A stretch of 64,000 nt of DNA from Clostridium_AD frigoriphilum (lineage in GTDB: Bacteria; Bacillota; Clostridia; Clostridiales; Clostridiaceae): positions 62,001 through 126,000 of the forward strand of contig NZ_JAZHFS010000001.1 of the NCBI RefSeq assembly GCF_036541405.1, read 5' to 3'. Shown here in pieces: positions 26,256 to 35,917 of this stretch (its first letter is position 1; each line of letters starts with the position of its first letter). A model generated the notes under the pieces. The model had not been told where the DNA came from. It was given only the letters and a program-made list of their open reading frames with translations, and made no database searches. The translations under genes were made by a program, and so were the position numbers.

Positions 26256-27428
26256 ATGAATTATTTTGAAGAAAGTTTAAAAATGCATGAAAAATACACA
26301 GGTAAACTTGAAATAAAATCAAAGGTAAAAATAGAAACAAAAGAGGATTTAGGACTTGCATATACACCTGGAGTTGCTGAACCTTGTAGAAGGATTCATG
26401 AGAATGAAGAAAACGTATACAAATATACAGCTAAAGGAAATATGGTTGCAGTTATTACAGATGGCACCGCAATTTTAGGGCTTGGGGACATAGGACCAAA
26501 AGCAGGACTTCCAGTTATGGAAGGTAAGGCAATACTATTTAAAGAATTTGCAAATGTAGATGCTTTTCCAATTTGCTTAGATACAAAGGACGTAGATGAA
26601 ATTGTTCGTACTATTCAACTTATTTCCCCAGGATTTGGTGGGATAAACTTAGAAGATATTAGTGCTCCAAGATGTTTTGAGGTGGAAGACAAACTTAAAA
26701 AAATATTGGATATACCAGTATTTCACGATGATCAACATGGAACAGCTATTGTAGTTCTTGCAGGACTCATTAATGCGACTAAAGTAGTAGGAAAGAAACT
26801 TTGCGATTTAAAAGTTGTTATAAATGGTGCAGGGTCTGCAGGAACAGCAATATCAAAACTTTTACTAAGGTCCGGAGTTAAAAATCTAATTGCTTGTGAT
26901 AAAGTAGGAATACTTTATAGAGGAATGGAGAAAATTGATGATGCAAAAACGGCTCTTACAGAAATAACTAATCCAGAAAACATAAAAGGAAATCTAAGTG
27001 ATGCTTTAGTAGGTGCAGATGTATTTATAGGAGTTTCAGCTCCAGGAATTGTTACAGCTGATATGGTTAAGTCTATGAATAAAGATTCTATAGTTTTTGG
27101 AATGGCAAACCCAACACCTGAGATAATGCCAGATGAAGCTAAAAAAGCAGGCGCAAGGGTGGCAGGTTCAGGACGTTCTGATTACCCAAATCAAGTAAAT
27201 AATGTACTCGTTTTCCCTGGATTATTCAGAGGTGCTTTAGATGTGAGAGCAAAAGAAATAAACGAAGAAATGAAGCTTGCAGCAGCGTATGCTATTGCAA
27301 ATTATATAAAAGATGAAGATTTAAACGAAAATAACGTAATACCAAGTGCATTAGACAAAGGAGTAGCGACAAAAGTAGCAGAAGCAATTGCGAAAGCTGC
27401 AAGAGATACAGGAGTAGCAAGAATATAA
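26256..27428 (+). CDS. Malic enzyme
   Basis: A 390-residue enzyme, the usual length of the short bacterial malic enzymes, which convert malate to pyruvate and CO2 with NAD or NADP. The catalytic tyrosine lies in LGLAYTPGVAEPC near residue 36, the catalytic lysine in GPKAGLPVMEGKAILFK near 85-91, metal ligands in the FHDDQHGTA region near 155, and the nucleotide fold in VINGAGSAGTAISK near 188. GAGGAG precedes the ATG. It diverges from the CitA/CitB-type system and leads a permease gene, pointing to inducible use of an external organic acid. Coenzyme preference cannot be read safely. Confidence 0.95.
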   Translation: MNYFEESLKMHEKYTGKLEIKSKVKIETKEDLGLAYTPGVAEPCRRIHENEENVYKYTAKGNMVAVITDGTAILGLGDIGPKAGLPVMEGKAILFKEFANVDAFPICLDTKDVDEIVRTIQLISPGFGGINLEDISAPRCFEVEDKLKKILDIPVFHDDQHGTAIVVLAGLINATKVVGKKLCDLKVVINGAGSAGTAISKLLLRSGVKNLIACDKVGILYRGMEKIDDAKTALTEITNPENIKGNLSDALVGADVFIGVSAPGIVTADMVKSMNKDSIVFGMANPTPEIMPDEAKKAGARVAGSGRSDYPNQVNNVLVFPGLFRGALDVRAKEINEEMKLAAAYAIANYIKDEDLNENNVIPSALDKGVATKVAEAIAKAARDTGVARI

Positions 27429-27519
27429 AATAATAGAATAAATTTAAAAAAATGGGAGTCCGCCTGAAAAGAAATGGATGTCCCCAACTACAATTATTGA
27501 AAAATAGGAGGTCGAAAAA

Positions 27520-28491
27520 ATGCAAATTCCAATTAAGAGAACTCTCGATAAAATTCCGGGCGGTATGATGGTTGTTCCACTTTTTTTAGGGGTATTAGTT
27601 AATACATTTTTCCCACAAGTCTTAAAAATTGGTGGTTTTACAACGGGATTGTTCGGTAAAGCGGCATCAACACCAATTTTAGCTTGTTTTATGTTTTTAA
27701 TTGGCTCACAAATTAATTTCAATTTAGCACCAAAGGCGTTAAAAAAAGGTGCACTACTAATAACGGGAAAATTTATAGTAGGTGCTGGTATTGGTATATT
27801 TGTAGGAAAAGTTTTTGGACCTGCGGGAGTATTAGGTTTATCACCACTCGCAATCCTTTCAGGATTAACAAATTGTAATGGTGGATTATATGCATCTCTT
27901 GCTTCACAGTATGGTGATGAAACTGATGTAGGTGCTTATGCATTACTTTCTTTAAAAGATGGTCCGTTTTTTACATTAGTTGCGTTAGGTGCATCAGGAC
28001 TTGCTCAAGTTCCTTTTATGGCACTTGTAGCAGTATTAGTTCCGATATTAATAGGAATGATTTTAGGAAATATTGATATTGATATGAGAAAATTCCTTGG
28101 AAGTAGTGGATTGTTATTAATCCCATTTTTCTCTTTCCCATTAGGTGCAGGAATGAATCTTGAAACTATTGTAAAAGCTGGAGGTCCTGGTATACTACTT
28201 GGAATAATAGCTTCATTTACTGGAATAGGAGCTTATGTACTCTTAAAATTATTTAAAGAAGAGCCTATAATAGGACTTGCAACAGGGTCAACTGCAGGAA
28301 ACGCTGTTGCGACGCCAGCTATTATTGCAGGAGCAGATCCATCATTAGTGGCGATTGCAACAATAGCCACAGCACAAGTTGCAGCATCATGTGTAATATC
28401 TGCTATCCTCTGTCCATTTATTGTTTCTTACGCATTTAAAGTGATGACTAAAAATAAAATGAAAAAATTAGCGAATGGACCTGCTGCATGA
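27520..28491 (+). CDS. KdgT-family permease, probable organic-acid transporter
   Basis: A 323-residue membrane protein with about 10 hydrophobic segments. The motif ILSGLTNCNGGLYASLASQYGD and the later LATGSTAGNAVATPAIIAGAD (given by their GLTNCNGGLY and GSTAGNAVATP parts) mark the 2-keto-3-deoxygluconate transporter family. In this setting, behind malic enzyme and under an apparent CitAB-type system, malate or a related acid is a more likely substrate than ketodeoxygluconate; no ketodeoxygluconate catabolic gene is nearby. AGGAGGTCG lies upstream of the ATG. This is the last gene of the unit and is followed by a good terminator. Confidence 0.85.
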   Translation: MQIPIKRTLDKIPGGMMVVPLFLGVLVNTFFPQVLKIGGFTTGLFGKAASTPILACFMFLIGSQINFNLAPKALKKGALLITGKFIVGAGIGIFVGKVFGPAGVLGLSPLAILSGLTNCNGGLYASLASQYGDETDVGAYALLSLKDGPFFTLVALGASGLAQVPFMALVAVLVPILIGMILGNIDIDMRKFLGSSGLLLIPFFSFPLGAGMNLETIVKAGGPGILLGIIASFTGIGAYVLLKLFKEEPIIGLATGSTAGNAVATPAIIAGADPSLVAIATIATAQVAASCVISAILCPFIVSYAFKVMTKNKMKKLANGPAA

Positions 28492-28566
28492 TAAAATATG
28501 ACTATTAAAATTTTATAATATTAAGATGTTAAAATAAACATGGAAAAAATGAATTAGGGTTTGCTT

Positions 28567-28612
28567 AGCAGTCAATTTATAGTTTTATATAAATTGACTG
28601 CTATAATTTTTT
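28567..28612 (+). terminator. Terminator after the KdgT-family gene
   Basis: Perfect 15-bp arms AGCAGTCAATTTATA (28567-28581) and complement (28588-28602) with a 6-base loop, then a T-rich tract including TTTTTT. Confidence 0.88.
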
Positions 28613-29080
28613 GTATTGAAATTATTAGAACAAATAGTAAAAAATAATGTCTAGTATCATTGGGTAAACAAATTTATATTGCATATAATGATATTAATCA
28701 GTTTGAATAATATTTTAACTTAAATTAAATTTTTTGTAAGTTTAAAATTGCTAATCACAAATAATTTGTATTAAAATAGATTATTATGTAGATAGTTATA
28801 AAAACTTTTGTAACCACTTTATAAAGTACTGTAAACTAGACTATTGCTAGCTTTGGAAAAAATATAAAATTTTTAAAAGCACATTGCATAGCATTAATAA
28901 ACATTGTATAATGTAGAAAAATGTATGTAATATATAATTAAGTAATAGTTATAAATATCCTTAAAAATGTGGAATATTGGTTTTAAAACAAACAAAAACC
29001 AAGAAATATTTCAGATGCAGTTATGCATATATGTATAGGTGAAAACATTATATATTTTAGTTAATAAAGGGGTATAGCCA
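28613..29080 (+). other. Long AT-rich leader upstream of the pilus genes
   Basis: 468 bases between the terminator and pilB. I looked for c-di-GMP riboswitch types I and II, because pilus genes of Clostridium can carry them, and found no matching conserved core. There is no small gene with a ribosome site, and the promoter cannot be picked out. Only the pilB ribosome site AAAGGGGT near 29066 is clear. Confidence 0.5.
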
Positions 29081-30769
29081 ATGAAGAATATGGCAAAAAA
29101 AAGATTGGGAGATTTATTAATTGAATCTGGAAAGATAACTTCAGAGGAACTTAATAAAGTACTCAGAAGACAGCAAGGTAATGGAAAAAGGTTAGGAGAA
29201 CTTCTTATTGAAGATGAGGTTTTAACCGAAGAAGATATTTTAGAAGTTCTAGAACAACAATTAAGCATAAAAAGAGTACGCTTAGATATGGAAGAGATAG
29301 ATCAAAAAGTTGTTCAATTAATTCCAGAGGTTATTTCAAAAAAGTATAACTTAGTTGCTTTTGGTATAGAAGACAATAAAATAAAGGTTGCCATGTCTGA
29401 TCCTTTAAATATATTTGCGATAGATGATGTTAAGATATCTTCAGGTTTTAATGTTGAAATATTTATTGCACTAACAAAAGATATTAAAAATGCAATTGAT
29501 GTATATTACGCTAGTCAAAGCGCGAAGAAAGCCGCTGATGATTTATCGAAAGCTCAGGGAACAAAGGTTGATACGGAAGATAATAAAGCACAATTAGATG
29601 ATATAAAAAGCGCTCCGGCGGTTAGACTTGTTGATTCTATAATAAGCGATGCAATAAAACTGAAAGCTAGTGATATCCATATAGAACCTTTTGAAAGTTA
29701 TATAAAAATAAGATACAGAATAGACGGTACTTTAAAAGAAATATCTAAATACAATAAAGATATATTTAGTGCGTTTATAACTCGTATAAAAATACTAGCA
29801 GAATTAAATATTGCAGAAAAGAGGATACCACAAGATGGTAGAATTTTAACAATTGTAGATAATAAGAAGGTAGATTTGCGGGTATCAACATTGCCGACAA
29901 TTCATGGTGAGAAGGTTGTTATCCGGGTACTAGATAGAGAAAATTTCTTGGTTGGTAAAGAAAAACTTGGTATGAATGAAGATGACTTAGAAAAAGTAGC
30001 AAGAATACTTAAAAATCCATATGGAATAATTCTCGTCACAGGCCCTACAGGCAGTGGAAAATCAACTACACTATACACCCTATTAAGTGAATTAAATGAT
30101 AATAGTAAAAATATTATAACGGTAGAGGACCCTGTAGAGTATATAGTTGATGGAATAAATCAAGTAAATGTAAATCCCAAAGCAGGACTAACCTTTGCAT
30201 CTGGTTTAAGGTCGATTTTAAGACAAGATCCTGATGTTGTTATGATAGGTGAAATAAGGGATAATGAAACAGCAGAAATTGCTACAAGAGCATCTATAAC
30301 TGGGCATATAGTGTTAAGTACAATACACACTAATGATGCGCCTTCAGCAATTGTAAGACTTATAGATATGGATATACAACCTTACCTTGTAGCTAGTGCC
30401 ATAGCAGGAATTATATCTCAAAGACTTGTAAAAAAAATATGTCCAATGTGCTCCGAAGTTTACGTTGCCTCTGATTTTGAAAAAGAAATCCTAAACATTC
30501 ACTCAGCGGAGGAGTTGCTTATTCACAAAGGTAAGGGATGTGGACACTGTAACAATACTGGATACTCAGGAAGAATAGGTGTATATGAAATAATGGAAGT
30601 AACCCGCACACACAGAGAATACATAATGCGTAACGCTAGTGTAGATGAGATAAGAGATATAAGTATAGAAAAAGGGATGAAAACGCTAAAAACATCATGT
30701 ACTGATTTAGTACTAAAAGGAATGACAACGGTCGAGGAACTGGTTAAGATAGCGTTTTTGAAAGAATAG
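29081..30769 (+). CDS. pilB: Type IV pilus assembly ATPase PilB
   Basis: 562 residues. An N-terminal MshE/GspE-N domain (about 5-140) leads to the secretion ATPase core: Walker A GPTGSGKST at about 321-329, an Asp box, Walker B VVMIGEIRD near 390 and a His box. A tetracysteine zinc site (CPMC near 455 and CGHC near 490) marks extension ATPases of the PilB/GspE class as opposed to PilT. It powers pilin polymerisation at the inner face of the membrane. The ATG at 29081 follows AAAGGGGT; an ATG three codons on is also possible. pilC follows after 11 bp. Confidence 0.96.
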   Translation: MKNMAKKRLGDLLIESGKITSEELNKVLRRQQGNGKRLGELLIEDEVLTEEDILEVLEQQLSIKRVRLDMEEIDQKVVQLIPEVISKKYNLVAFGIEDNKIKVAMSDPLNIFAIDDVKISSGFNVEIFIALTKDIKNAIDVYYASQSAKKAADDLSKAQGTKVDTEDNKAQLDDIKSAPAVRLVDSIISDAIKLKASDIHIEPFESYIKIRYRIDGTLKEISKYNKDIFSAFITRIKILAELNIAEKRIPQDGRILTIVDNKKVDLRVSTLPTIHGEKVVIRVLDRENFLVGKEKLGMNEDDLEKVARILKNPYGIILVTGPTGSGKSTTLYTLLSELNDNSKNIITVEDPVEYIVDGINQVNVNPKAGLTFASGLRSILRQDPDVVMIGEIRDNETAEIATRASITGHIVLSTIHTNDAPSAIVRLIDMDIQPYLVASAIAGIISQRLVKKICPMCSEVYVASDFEKEILNIHSAEELLIHKGKGCGHCNNTGYSGRIGVYEIMEVTRTHREYIMRNASVDEIRDISIEKGMKTLKTSCTDLVLKGMTTVEELVKIAFLKE

Positions 30770-30780
30770 GGGTGGAGTAA

Positions 30781-31989
30781 GTGCCTACTTATAAGTATAA
30801 AGTTATGGACCATAAAGGTCAAAAAATAGAGGCAATATTTAAAGCTAATAGTAAAAATGAAGTGTTAGCCATGATAGAAGACAATAATTATTATCCAATA
30901 GAAATTAAAGAAGTGTTAGAACGTGAGCAGAAGGATTTATTTGAATCCTTTGAGAAGGTTAAAACAAAGGATTTATACATTTTCTGCAGACAATTTTACA
31001 CAATGATAAACGCAGGTGCTAATATTGCTAATGCGTTGGATGTTTTAAAAAAGCAAACTGAAAATAAAAAACTTAAAAAAAGCTTATACGAAGTTCATGA
31101 TGATTTGCAAAAGGGGGTTGCTCTTTCAGATTCACTTTCAAAACATAAAGATGTGTTTCCAGATTTACTTATAAATATGATAAATACAGGAGAAGTCAGT
31201 GGTAACCTTGATACAATAATGAATAGAATGGCATCCCATTTTGAAAAAGAAAACAAAATAAATAATCAACTTAAAAGTGCTATGGTTTATCCAATGGTAC
31301 TCGGAGGTTTATCAGTTGTAATAGTAATTTTCCTTCTAACATTTATAATGCCTACATTTACAGGGATGTTTACAAGTTCGGGGGTAGCGTTACCAGCACC
31401 TACGAGAATAATTATGGAAATAAGTCAATTTATACAAACTAAATGGTACATTTTAATTGCGATTATTGGTGGAGCAATTTATGGTATGAAGAGTTATGTC
31501 AAAACTCCACAAGGTAGATTATCAATAGATGGATTAAAGTTGAAATTGCCAATAATTAAAGATATTACAGAGAAGGCAATAGTATCTAGATTTACTAGAA
31601 CTTTATCTACTGTAATTGCTAGTGGTGTACCTTTGGTACAAGCATTAGAAGTAGTTCAAAAGGTAGTTGGAAATAAAGTAGCAGAAAATGCTTTAGAAAA
31701 AATCAAAGAAAAAGTAGTAAGAGGAGTATCTTTAGCGGAAGCATTAGGAGTAGAAGCAATATTCCCAGCAATGTTACATTCCATGATAAAAATAGGAGAA
31801 GAGTCTGGTTCACTAGATGATATATTGGACAAGACAGCAAATTTTTATGATGAGGAATTAGAAACATCACTAAAAAAAATGACTACAATGATAGAACCAC
31901 TTATGATAATAGTAATGGGAGTTGTTATAGGATTTATAGTAATAGCAATGATGATGCCAATTATGGATATGTCTAGTACGGTTCATTAA
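30781..31989 (+). CDS. pilC: Type IV pilus platform protein PilC
   Basis: 402 residues with the duplicated GspF domain (FCRQFYTMINAGANIANAL in the first half, FTRTLSTVIASGVPLVQAL in the second) and three membrane helices near 165-190, 215-235 and 370-395. It forms the membrane platform that couples PilB to pilin insertion. The start codon is GTG with GGGGTGGAG close upstream, and the N-terminal PTYKYKV is typical of the family. It is co-transcribed with pilB. Confidence 0.95.
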   Translation: MPTYKYKVMDHKGQKIEAIFKANSKNEVLAMIEDNNYYPIEIKEVLEREQKDLFESFEKVKTKDLYIFCRQFYTMINAGANIANALDVLKKQTENKKLKKSLYEVHDDLQKGVALSDSLSKHKDVFPDLLINMINTGEVSGNLDTIMNRMASHFEKENKINNQLKSAMVYPMVLGGLSVVIVIFLLTFIMPTFTGMFTSSGVALPAPTRIIMEISQFIQTKWYILIAIIGGAIYGMKSYVKTPQGRLSIDGLKLKLPIIKDITEKAIVSRFTRTLSTVIASGVPLVQALEVVQKVVGNKVAENALEKIKEKVVRGVSLAEALGVEAIFPAMLHSMIKIGEESGSLDDILDKTANFYDEELETSLKKMTTMIEPLMIIVMGVVIGFIVIAMMMPIMDMSSTVH

Positions 31990-32006
31990 TAGTTTGATTA
32001 ATATGA

Positions 32007-32070
32007 TAAAACTACAAAACAAAGGCATGAAAATTATAAATATTAGTAGCATCAAGGTTTTGTAGTTTTA
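32007..32070 (+). other. Inverted repeat between pilC and the pilin gene
   Basis: Perfect 14-bp arms TAAAACTACAAAAC (32007-32020) and complement (32057-32070) around a 36-base loop. No T-run follows. It may act as a partial terminator or processing site that separates the abundant pilin message from pilBC. Confidence 0.6.
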
Positions 32071-32114
32071 GCATTATTATATATTTAAAATTTATTTATT
32101 AGGGGGAATTATTA

Positions 32115-32543
32115 ATGGAAATGAGCTTAAGGAAAATGGATGTAATTAAGAAAAAAAAGAGGAAAGGTTTTACATTGATTGAACTTATTGTTGTTATTGC
32201 GATTATTGGTATTTTAGCAGCGATAATGATACCAAAGTTTTCCGGATTTCAGGATAAAGCAACAAGAACTCAGGTTGTTACTGATGGTAAACAAATTGCA
32301 ACAGCTCTTCAATCATTAATGGCGGAAGGAACTGTTACAGCTGTCACAACATCTACGAACGTTGCTACTGATCCAGTAATAAAGTTGTCGGGTGTTCCAA
32401 CTAGTAGGATTACTGGCTTAATTTATGCTGCTGATGGTACTTTTACACTTACTTCAACTGTTAAGAATAAAGATGGTACAGCTTTTGTAGCATCAAGAAC
32501 GACAAGTGGTTCAGACTTGCTTTCTGTAACGGTTGCCCCATAA
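32115..32543 (+). CDS. Major type IV pilin
   Basis: A 142-residue prepilin. A basic leader (KKKKRKG) is cut before FTLIELIVVIAIIGILAAIM, with Glu at mature position 5 and the hydrophobic alpha-1 helix that packs in the fibre. The mature protein is about 122 residues. Its Thr/Ser-rich globular part lacks cysteines, so it has no disulfide-bounded D-loop. AGGGGGA precedes the ATG. It sits between pilBC and pilMNO, and a large hairpin lies 340 bp downstream. It is probably the main subunit, being the canonical pilin closest to the assembly genes. Confidence 0.93.
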   Translation: MEMSLRKMDVIKKKKRKGFTLIELIVVIAIIGILAAIMIPKFSGFQDKATRTQVVTDGKQIATALQSLMAEGTVTAVTTSTNVATDPVIKLSGVPTSRITGLIYAADGTFTLTSTVKNKDGTAFVASRTTSGSDLLSVTVAP

Positions 32544-32979
32544 GTTTTTAGAACAGGTTCAACCGTTTGGGTTGGACAAATCCATCCGGTTGATTGAGTG
32601 AAAACTAATTTATATGCAACTTTTAAATATACATCTTGCATATAATAGTTACATTATTATTAAATAACGATTTAAACCAAAATTTTATCGATATTAATAT
32701 GGAGACTAAGAGATTTTTGCTGAAAAATGAAATTTAATTGTTAAAACTTGGACGTATTTTTAGTTTCTACTCAGCTTGCTGATTGGTCATTAAAAAACAG
32801 TTATATTAATTTAAGCGTCAGCAATGATCTCTACTGGTAGAACAACTTACAAAGGTCAATAATTTAAGGTATCAAATGTAAACTTTCAGTTCTTGTTAAT
32901 ACCTCAAGGTAATTAACACAAGAACTGAAAGTATATACTAATTGTCCAACTAACTAAACAAAAAAAGAGGTGACTACTC
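32544..32979 (+). other. Spacer between pilin and pilM with a large hairpin
   Basis: 436 non-coding bases. A perfect 15-bp inverted repeat at 32882-32896 and 32918-32932 (ACTTTCAGTTCTTGT and complement) extends inward as GTTAAT-ACCT/AAGGTAATTAAC with one bulge. No T-run follows it. A small hairpin CAACC-N5-GGTTG lies about 20 bases after the pilin stop. I found no gene in the spacer. Confidence 0.6.
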
Positions 32980-34065
32980 ATGTTCAACTCAAAAGTCTTA
33001 TCCTTAGACATAGGTTCACAAAATACAAAAATAGTTTTAGGAACACAGCATAGAAAAAATATTGTTATAGAAAAAGCCATTACGATGATTACACCAGAAG
33101 GATGTTATAATGATGGTAATATTTTAGATGTAACCAAATTAAAAGATGAAATTTTAGACGTTTTGCAAGCTGAAAATATAAGATGTAAAAATATTATTAT
33201 CACTACCAAAAGTACAACAGTTATAACTAGAGACATCGATATCCCTGTAGCAAAAAAAGAGGATATGGATTCTATAATAAAGTTTCAAATGGAAAGATAT
33301 TTACCAATTAAATTTGATGATTACATAATGCAATATAAAATATTAGAAGAGTTTGAAGATGAAAACATAAAACAGGCAAAATTTGCAGTAGTAGTATATC
33401 CTAAAATCATGGTAGATGGATATTATAAATTAGTGAAAGAATTAAATGGCAATGCTGTAGCGTTAGATATAAGCTCAAATAGCATTAATAAGTTATTTAT
33501 TAATAATATACAAGTTAACGATGAAAATTTCAGTTCAGAAGATACTGTTGCAGTTATAGATTTAGGACATGATTTTACAAATGTAAATATTATTTCGGAT
33601 GGTAATGTGTTGTTTACTAGAATTATTAATTATGGTGGTTCCCATATAGATGTAGATATTGCTAAGCAATTATCTATTTCAGAAGAGGAAGCAGAGGATC
33701 AAAAATTTAAAAATTGTAATTTAGAAAGGGAATCTTTAAGTGGTATGCAGAGTTCAATGGTAAACGATATTGCGAAAGCACAAGTAAGAAATTGGATTCG
33801 TGAAATAGAGAAATTACTCAATTATTATAAAAATAAAAAACAAGGAAATAAAATAGATAAAATATATATTTACGGAGGAAGTTCAAATCTTAAAGGTATA
33901 GAAATATTTATGAAAGACGTTGTAAACTTACCTGTTACTCAAATTCATAGCTTAAGTAATGTAAATTGCTCTAAAATAAATGCAGCTAATGTAGATTCAG
34001 CTAGAATAGATGAGGAATTAAGCAAATATTTGAATGCTATAGGAGCGATAATAAGACTGAGGTAG
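32980..34065 (+). CDS. pilM: Type IV pilus assembly protein PilM
   Basis: 361 residues with the FtsA/actin-like fold: phosphate-1 segment SLDIGSQNTKIV near residue 6, the second nucleotide segment VAVIDLGHDFTNVNII near 190, and a C-terminal YIYGGSSNLKGIE. PilM forms a cytoplasmic ring bound to the N-terminus of PilN and links the pilus machine to the membrane parts. Unlike the MreB-like protein at 58216, its nucleotide motifs look preserved. The ATG has AAAGAGGTGA upstream. pilN follows immediately. Confidence 0.92.
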   Translation: MFNSKVLSLDIGSQNTKIVLGTQHRKNIVIEKAITMITPEGCYNDGNILDVTKLKDEILDVLQAENIRCKNIIITTKSTTVITRDIDIPVAKKEDMDSIIKFQMERYLPIKFDDYIMQYKILEEFEDENIKQAKFAVVVYPKIMVDGYYKLVKELNGNAVALDISSNSINKLFINNIQVNDENFSSEDTVAVIDLGHDFTNVNIISDGNVLFTRIINYGGSHIDVDIAKQLSISEEEAEDQKFKNCNLERESLSGMQSSMVNDIAKAQVRNWIREIEKLLNYYKNKKQGNKIDKIYIYGGSSNLKGIEIFMKDVVNLPVTQIHSLSNVNCSKINAANVDSARIDEELSKYLNAIGAIIRLR

Positions 34066-34074
34066 GTGAGATTT

Positions 34075-34647
34075 ATGAACGATTTTAACTTTTTTGACGC
34101 TTATACAGGAATTAAAAAAGATTTTAAAAAAGAATATTTTTATGCTGCTATAGTATCTGCGAGTTTAGTCTTATTAATTATTTTTACATATGCATCTAAT
34201 TATTTTAACATAAGTAAGTTAAATTCTGAAATTACGAATATACAGCAAAATTTAAATTCGAAAGAAAATATTGCTAAGTTAAATGAGATAGGAAATGAAG
34301 AAAAAAAGTTAGCTATAATGAACAAGTACTATAGCGTAGTATCCAATATCAGTGAGGGTATAAATAATAAAGATTTTGTAGGTAGTAAAGTAATAGATAA
34401 AATAAATTCTTGCGTTCCGGAAGGTGTAGATTTTAAAGTTATGACCTTGGATGCTAATGGAGTGCAAATTCAAGCTGAAGCAAAAGATAGAGAAGCAATA
34501 GCGGTGTTTGAGCGCACTTTAAGAAATTTAGATTTTGTAAAAGAAGTACAAATTGATAGTATAAATTCATCATCTACAGATAATGAGAAATTTACTTTTA
34601 ATGTAAAGTGTACTTTGAAGGACGTTGATAATTATGAAGGTAACTAA
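34075..34647 (+). CDS. pilN: Type IV pilus assembly protein PilN
   Basis: 190 residues: a short cytoplasmic N-terminus including FFDAYTGIKKDF (the PilM-binding region in the family has a comparable position), a single membrane helix at about 22-43, a coiled coil, then a ferredoxin-like PilN domain. The start is the ATG at 34075, preceded by AGGTGAG at 34064-34070; an in-frame GTG at 34066 falls inside that ribosome site. The gene overlaps the next one by 14 bp, so PilN and PilO are translationally coupled as expected for partners in the alignment complex. Confidence 0.9.
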   Translation: MNDFNFFDAYTGIKKDFKKEYFYAAIVSASLVLLIIFTYASNYFNISKLNSEITNIQQNLNSKENIAKLNEIGNEEKKLAIMNKYYSVVSNISEGINNKDFVGSKVIDKINSCVPEGVDFKVMTLDANGVQIQAEAKDREAIAVFERTLRNLDFVKEVQIDSINSSSTDNEKFTFNVKCTLKDVDNYEGN

Positions 34648-35917
34648 AAGGGAACAAGTATTAATAGGAGTTTTATTAATAGTGGTATTATGTTATGGGT
34701 TTTATAACTTTGTCTTTTTGAAACAAAATCAAAAGATAACTGAATTAAAAGCCAGTAAAGATTCATATTCGCAAAAATGGGAGTTAGCTAAGGCAAAGAT
34801 AATGTCAGAAAATGAAAGAAAAGAACAGTATAAAAATTTAAATTCTAAAATATTTAATGCAACAGGTATGCTATTTCCATCACTAGAGCAGGAAAAAATC
34901 ATAGTGATATTAGATAAAATGATTAAAAATAGTAATTTTCAAGCAGATGTATTAGCGTTTTCAGAAGTAAGTAGTGGAAACAATGTTGTAGATACGACAA
35001 AAACTGTAAATAATGAAGATAAAAGCAAAAATACTACAAATGAATTAGACAAATTAGTAAACGACTTTAATGGAACAGCTAAAAACGAAACTAATATTAC
35101 TAGTAAGAAGACTAATGACTCGAAGATTATTGGCGCATATAAAATGGAAGTTACACTTAAATTTAAGGGTGTGTACGATGAATTTATAAGTTTTATAGGG
35201 CAAGTAGAAAATTACGATAAAAAGATAATTATAAAAAGCATAACACTAACTGGGGCAGAGGGCAGTGAAGTATCAGGAACTATTATATTAGACTTTTATG
35301 GTGTTCCTAAACTCAATAATAATGATGACTTTAAGTGGAATTATAAAAAACCAGGTGGTAGTGAAAATCCTTTTTTTCAAAGTCCGACTACATCACTAAT
35401 TAATAATGAGATAACACCAAATGATGAAAATAACACAGTGACAAAAAATGGAGGAACGGCAACGAAGGATGATAACAAAAGTGATTTTGTTTTATATGCA
35501 AAACCTAAAACACCTGATTTGAATACTGTAACAATTGAAAGGGGAAAAGATGAGTCAAAGTTATCATATATTTATGTTGATAATGCTGGGGTAGAGCCAG
35601 TAGAGTTTTATTTTACTCAAATTGGTACTAAATATTTTTATAAATATAAAACAAGTAAAGAAACATATCCTAAAGATTTTAGTAAGCCTATTGAATTTGT
35701 ACCTATTGGAAAAAATATAATTCTAGACATTTTTTCACAAAAAAGAGGCCAAGGCTCAGATTTATCAGCAGCAAATATTAAAATTACAAATGATACTGAT
35801 AAAAAAGTTGATGTCGATATTTTAGATGATGATAAAAACAAACCACGAGTGAATATAATAAAAGAAAAAGGCGATATTTCTGTTGTTAGAAATTATATTC
35901 AATATGTTAATAAGTGA
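34634..35917 (+). CDS. pilO: PilO-like alignment protein with long C-terminal extension
   Basis: 427 residues, about twice the usual PilO length. A membrane helix at about 8-28, a coiled coil to about 60 and a PilO-like fold with an Asn/Lys/Thr-rich insert reach about residue 215. A low-complexity linker (about 225-275) then joins an extra domain of about 150 residues rich in beta-type sequence (VEFYFTQIGTKYFYKYKT). The extra part may be a wall-crossing or pilus-channel domain suited to a Gram-positive envelope. The ATG at 34634 starts inside pilN; the TTG at 34625 is a less likely start. Confidence 0.8.
   Translation: MKVTKREQVLIGVLLIVVLCYGFYNFVFLKQNQKITELKASKDSYSQKWELAKAKIMSENERKEQYKNLNSKIFNATGMLFPSLEQEKIIVILDKMIKNSNFQADVLAFSEVSSGNNVVDTTKTVNNEDKSKNTTNELDKLVNDFNGTAKNETNITSKKTNDSKIIGAYKMEVTLKFKGVYDEFISFIGQVENYDKKIIIKSITLTGAEGSEVSGTIILDFYGVPKLNNNDDFKWNYKKPGGSENPFFQSPTTSLINNEITPNDENNTVTKNGGTATKDDNKSDFVLYAKPKTPDLNTVTIERGKDESKLSYIYVDNAGVEPVEFYFTQIGTKYFYKYKTSKETYPKDFSKPIEFVPIGKNIILDIFSQKRGQGSDLSAANIKITNDTDKKVDVDILDDDKNKPRVNIIKEKGDISVVRNYIQYVNK

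Noticed and set aside
28613..29080. Possible c-di-GMP riboswitch before the pilus genes
   Set aside because: I looked for the conserved cores of both types because such RNAs precede pilus genes in Clostridium, and found none.
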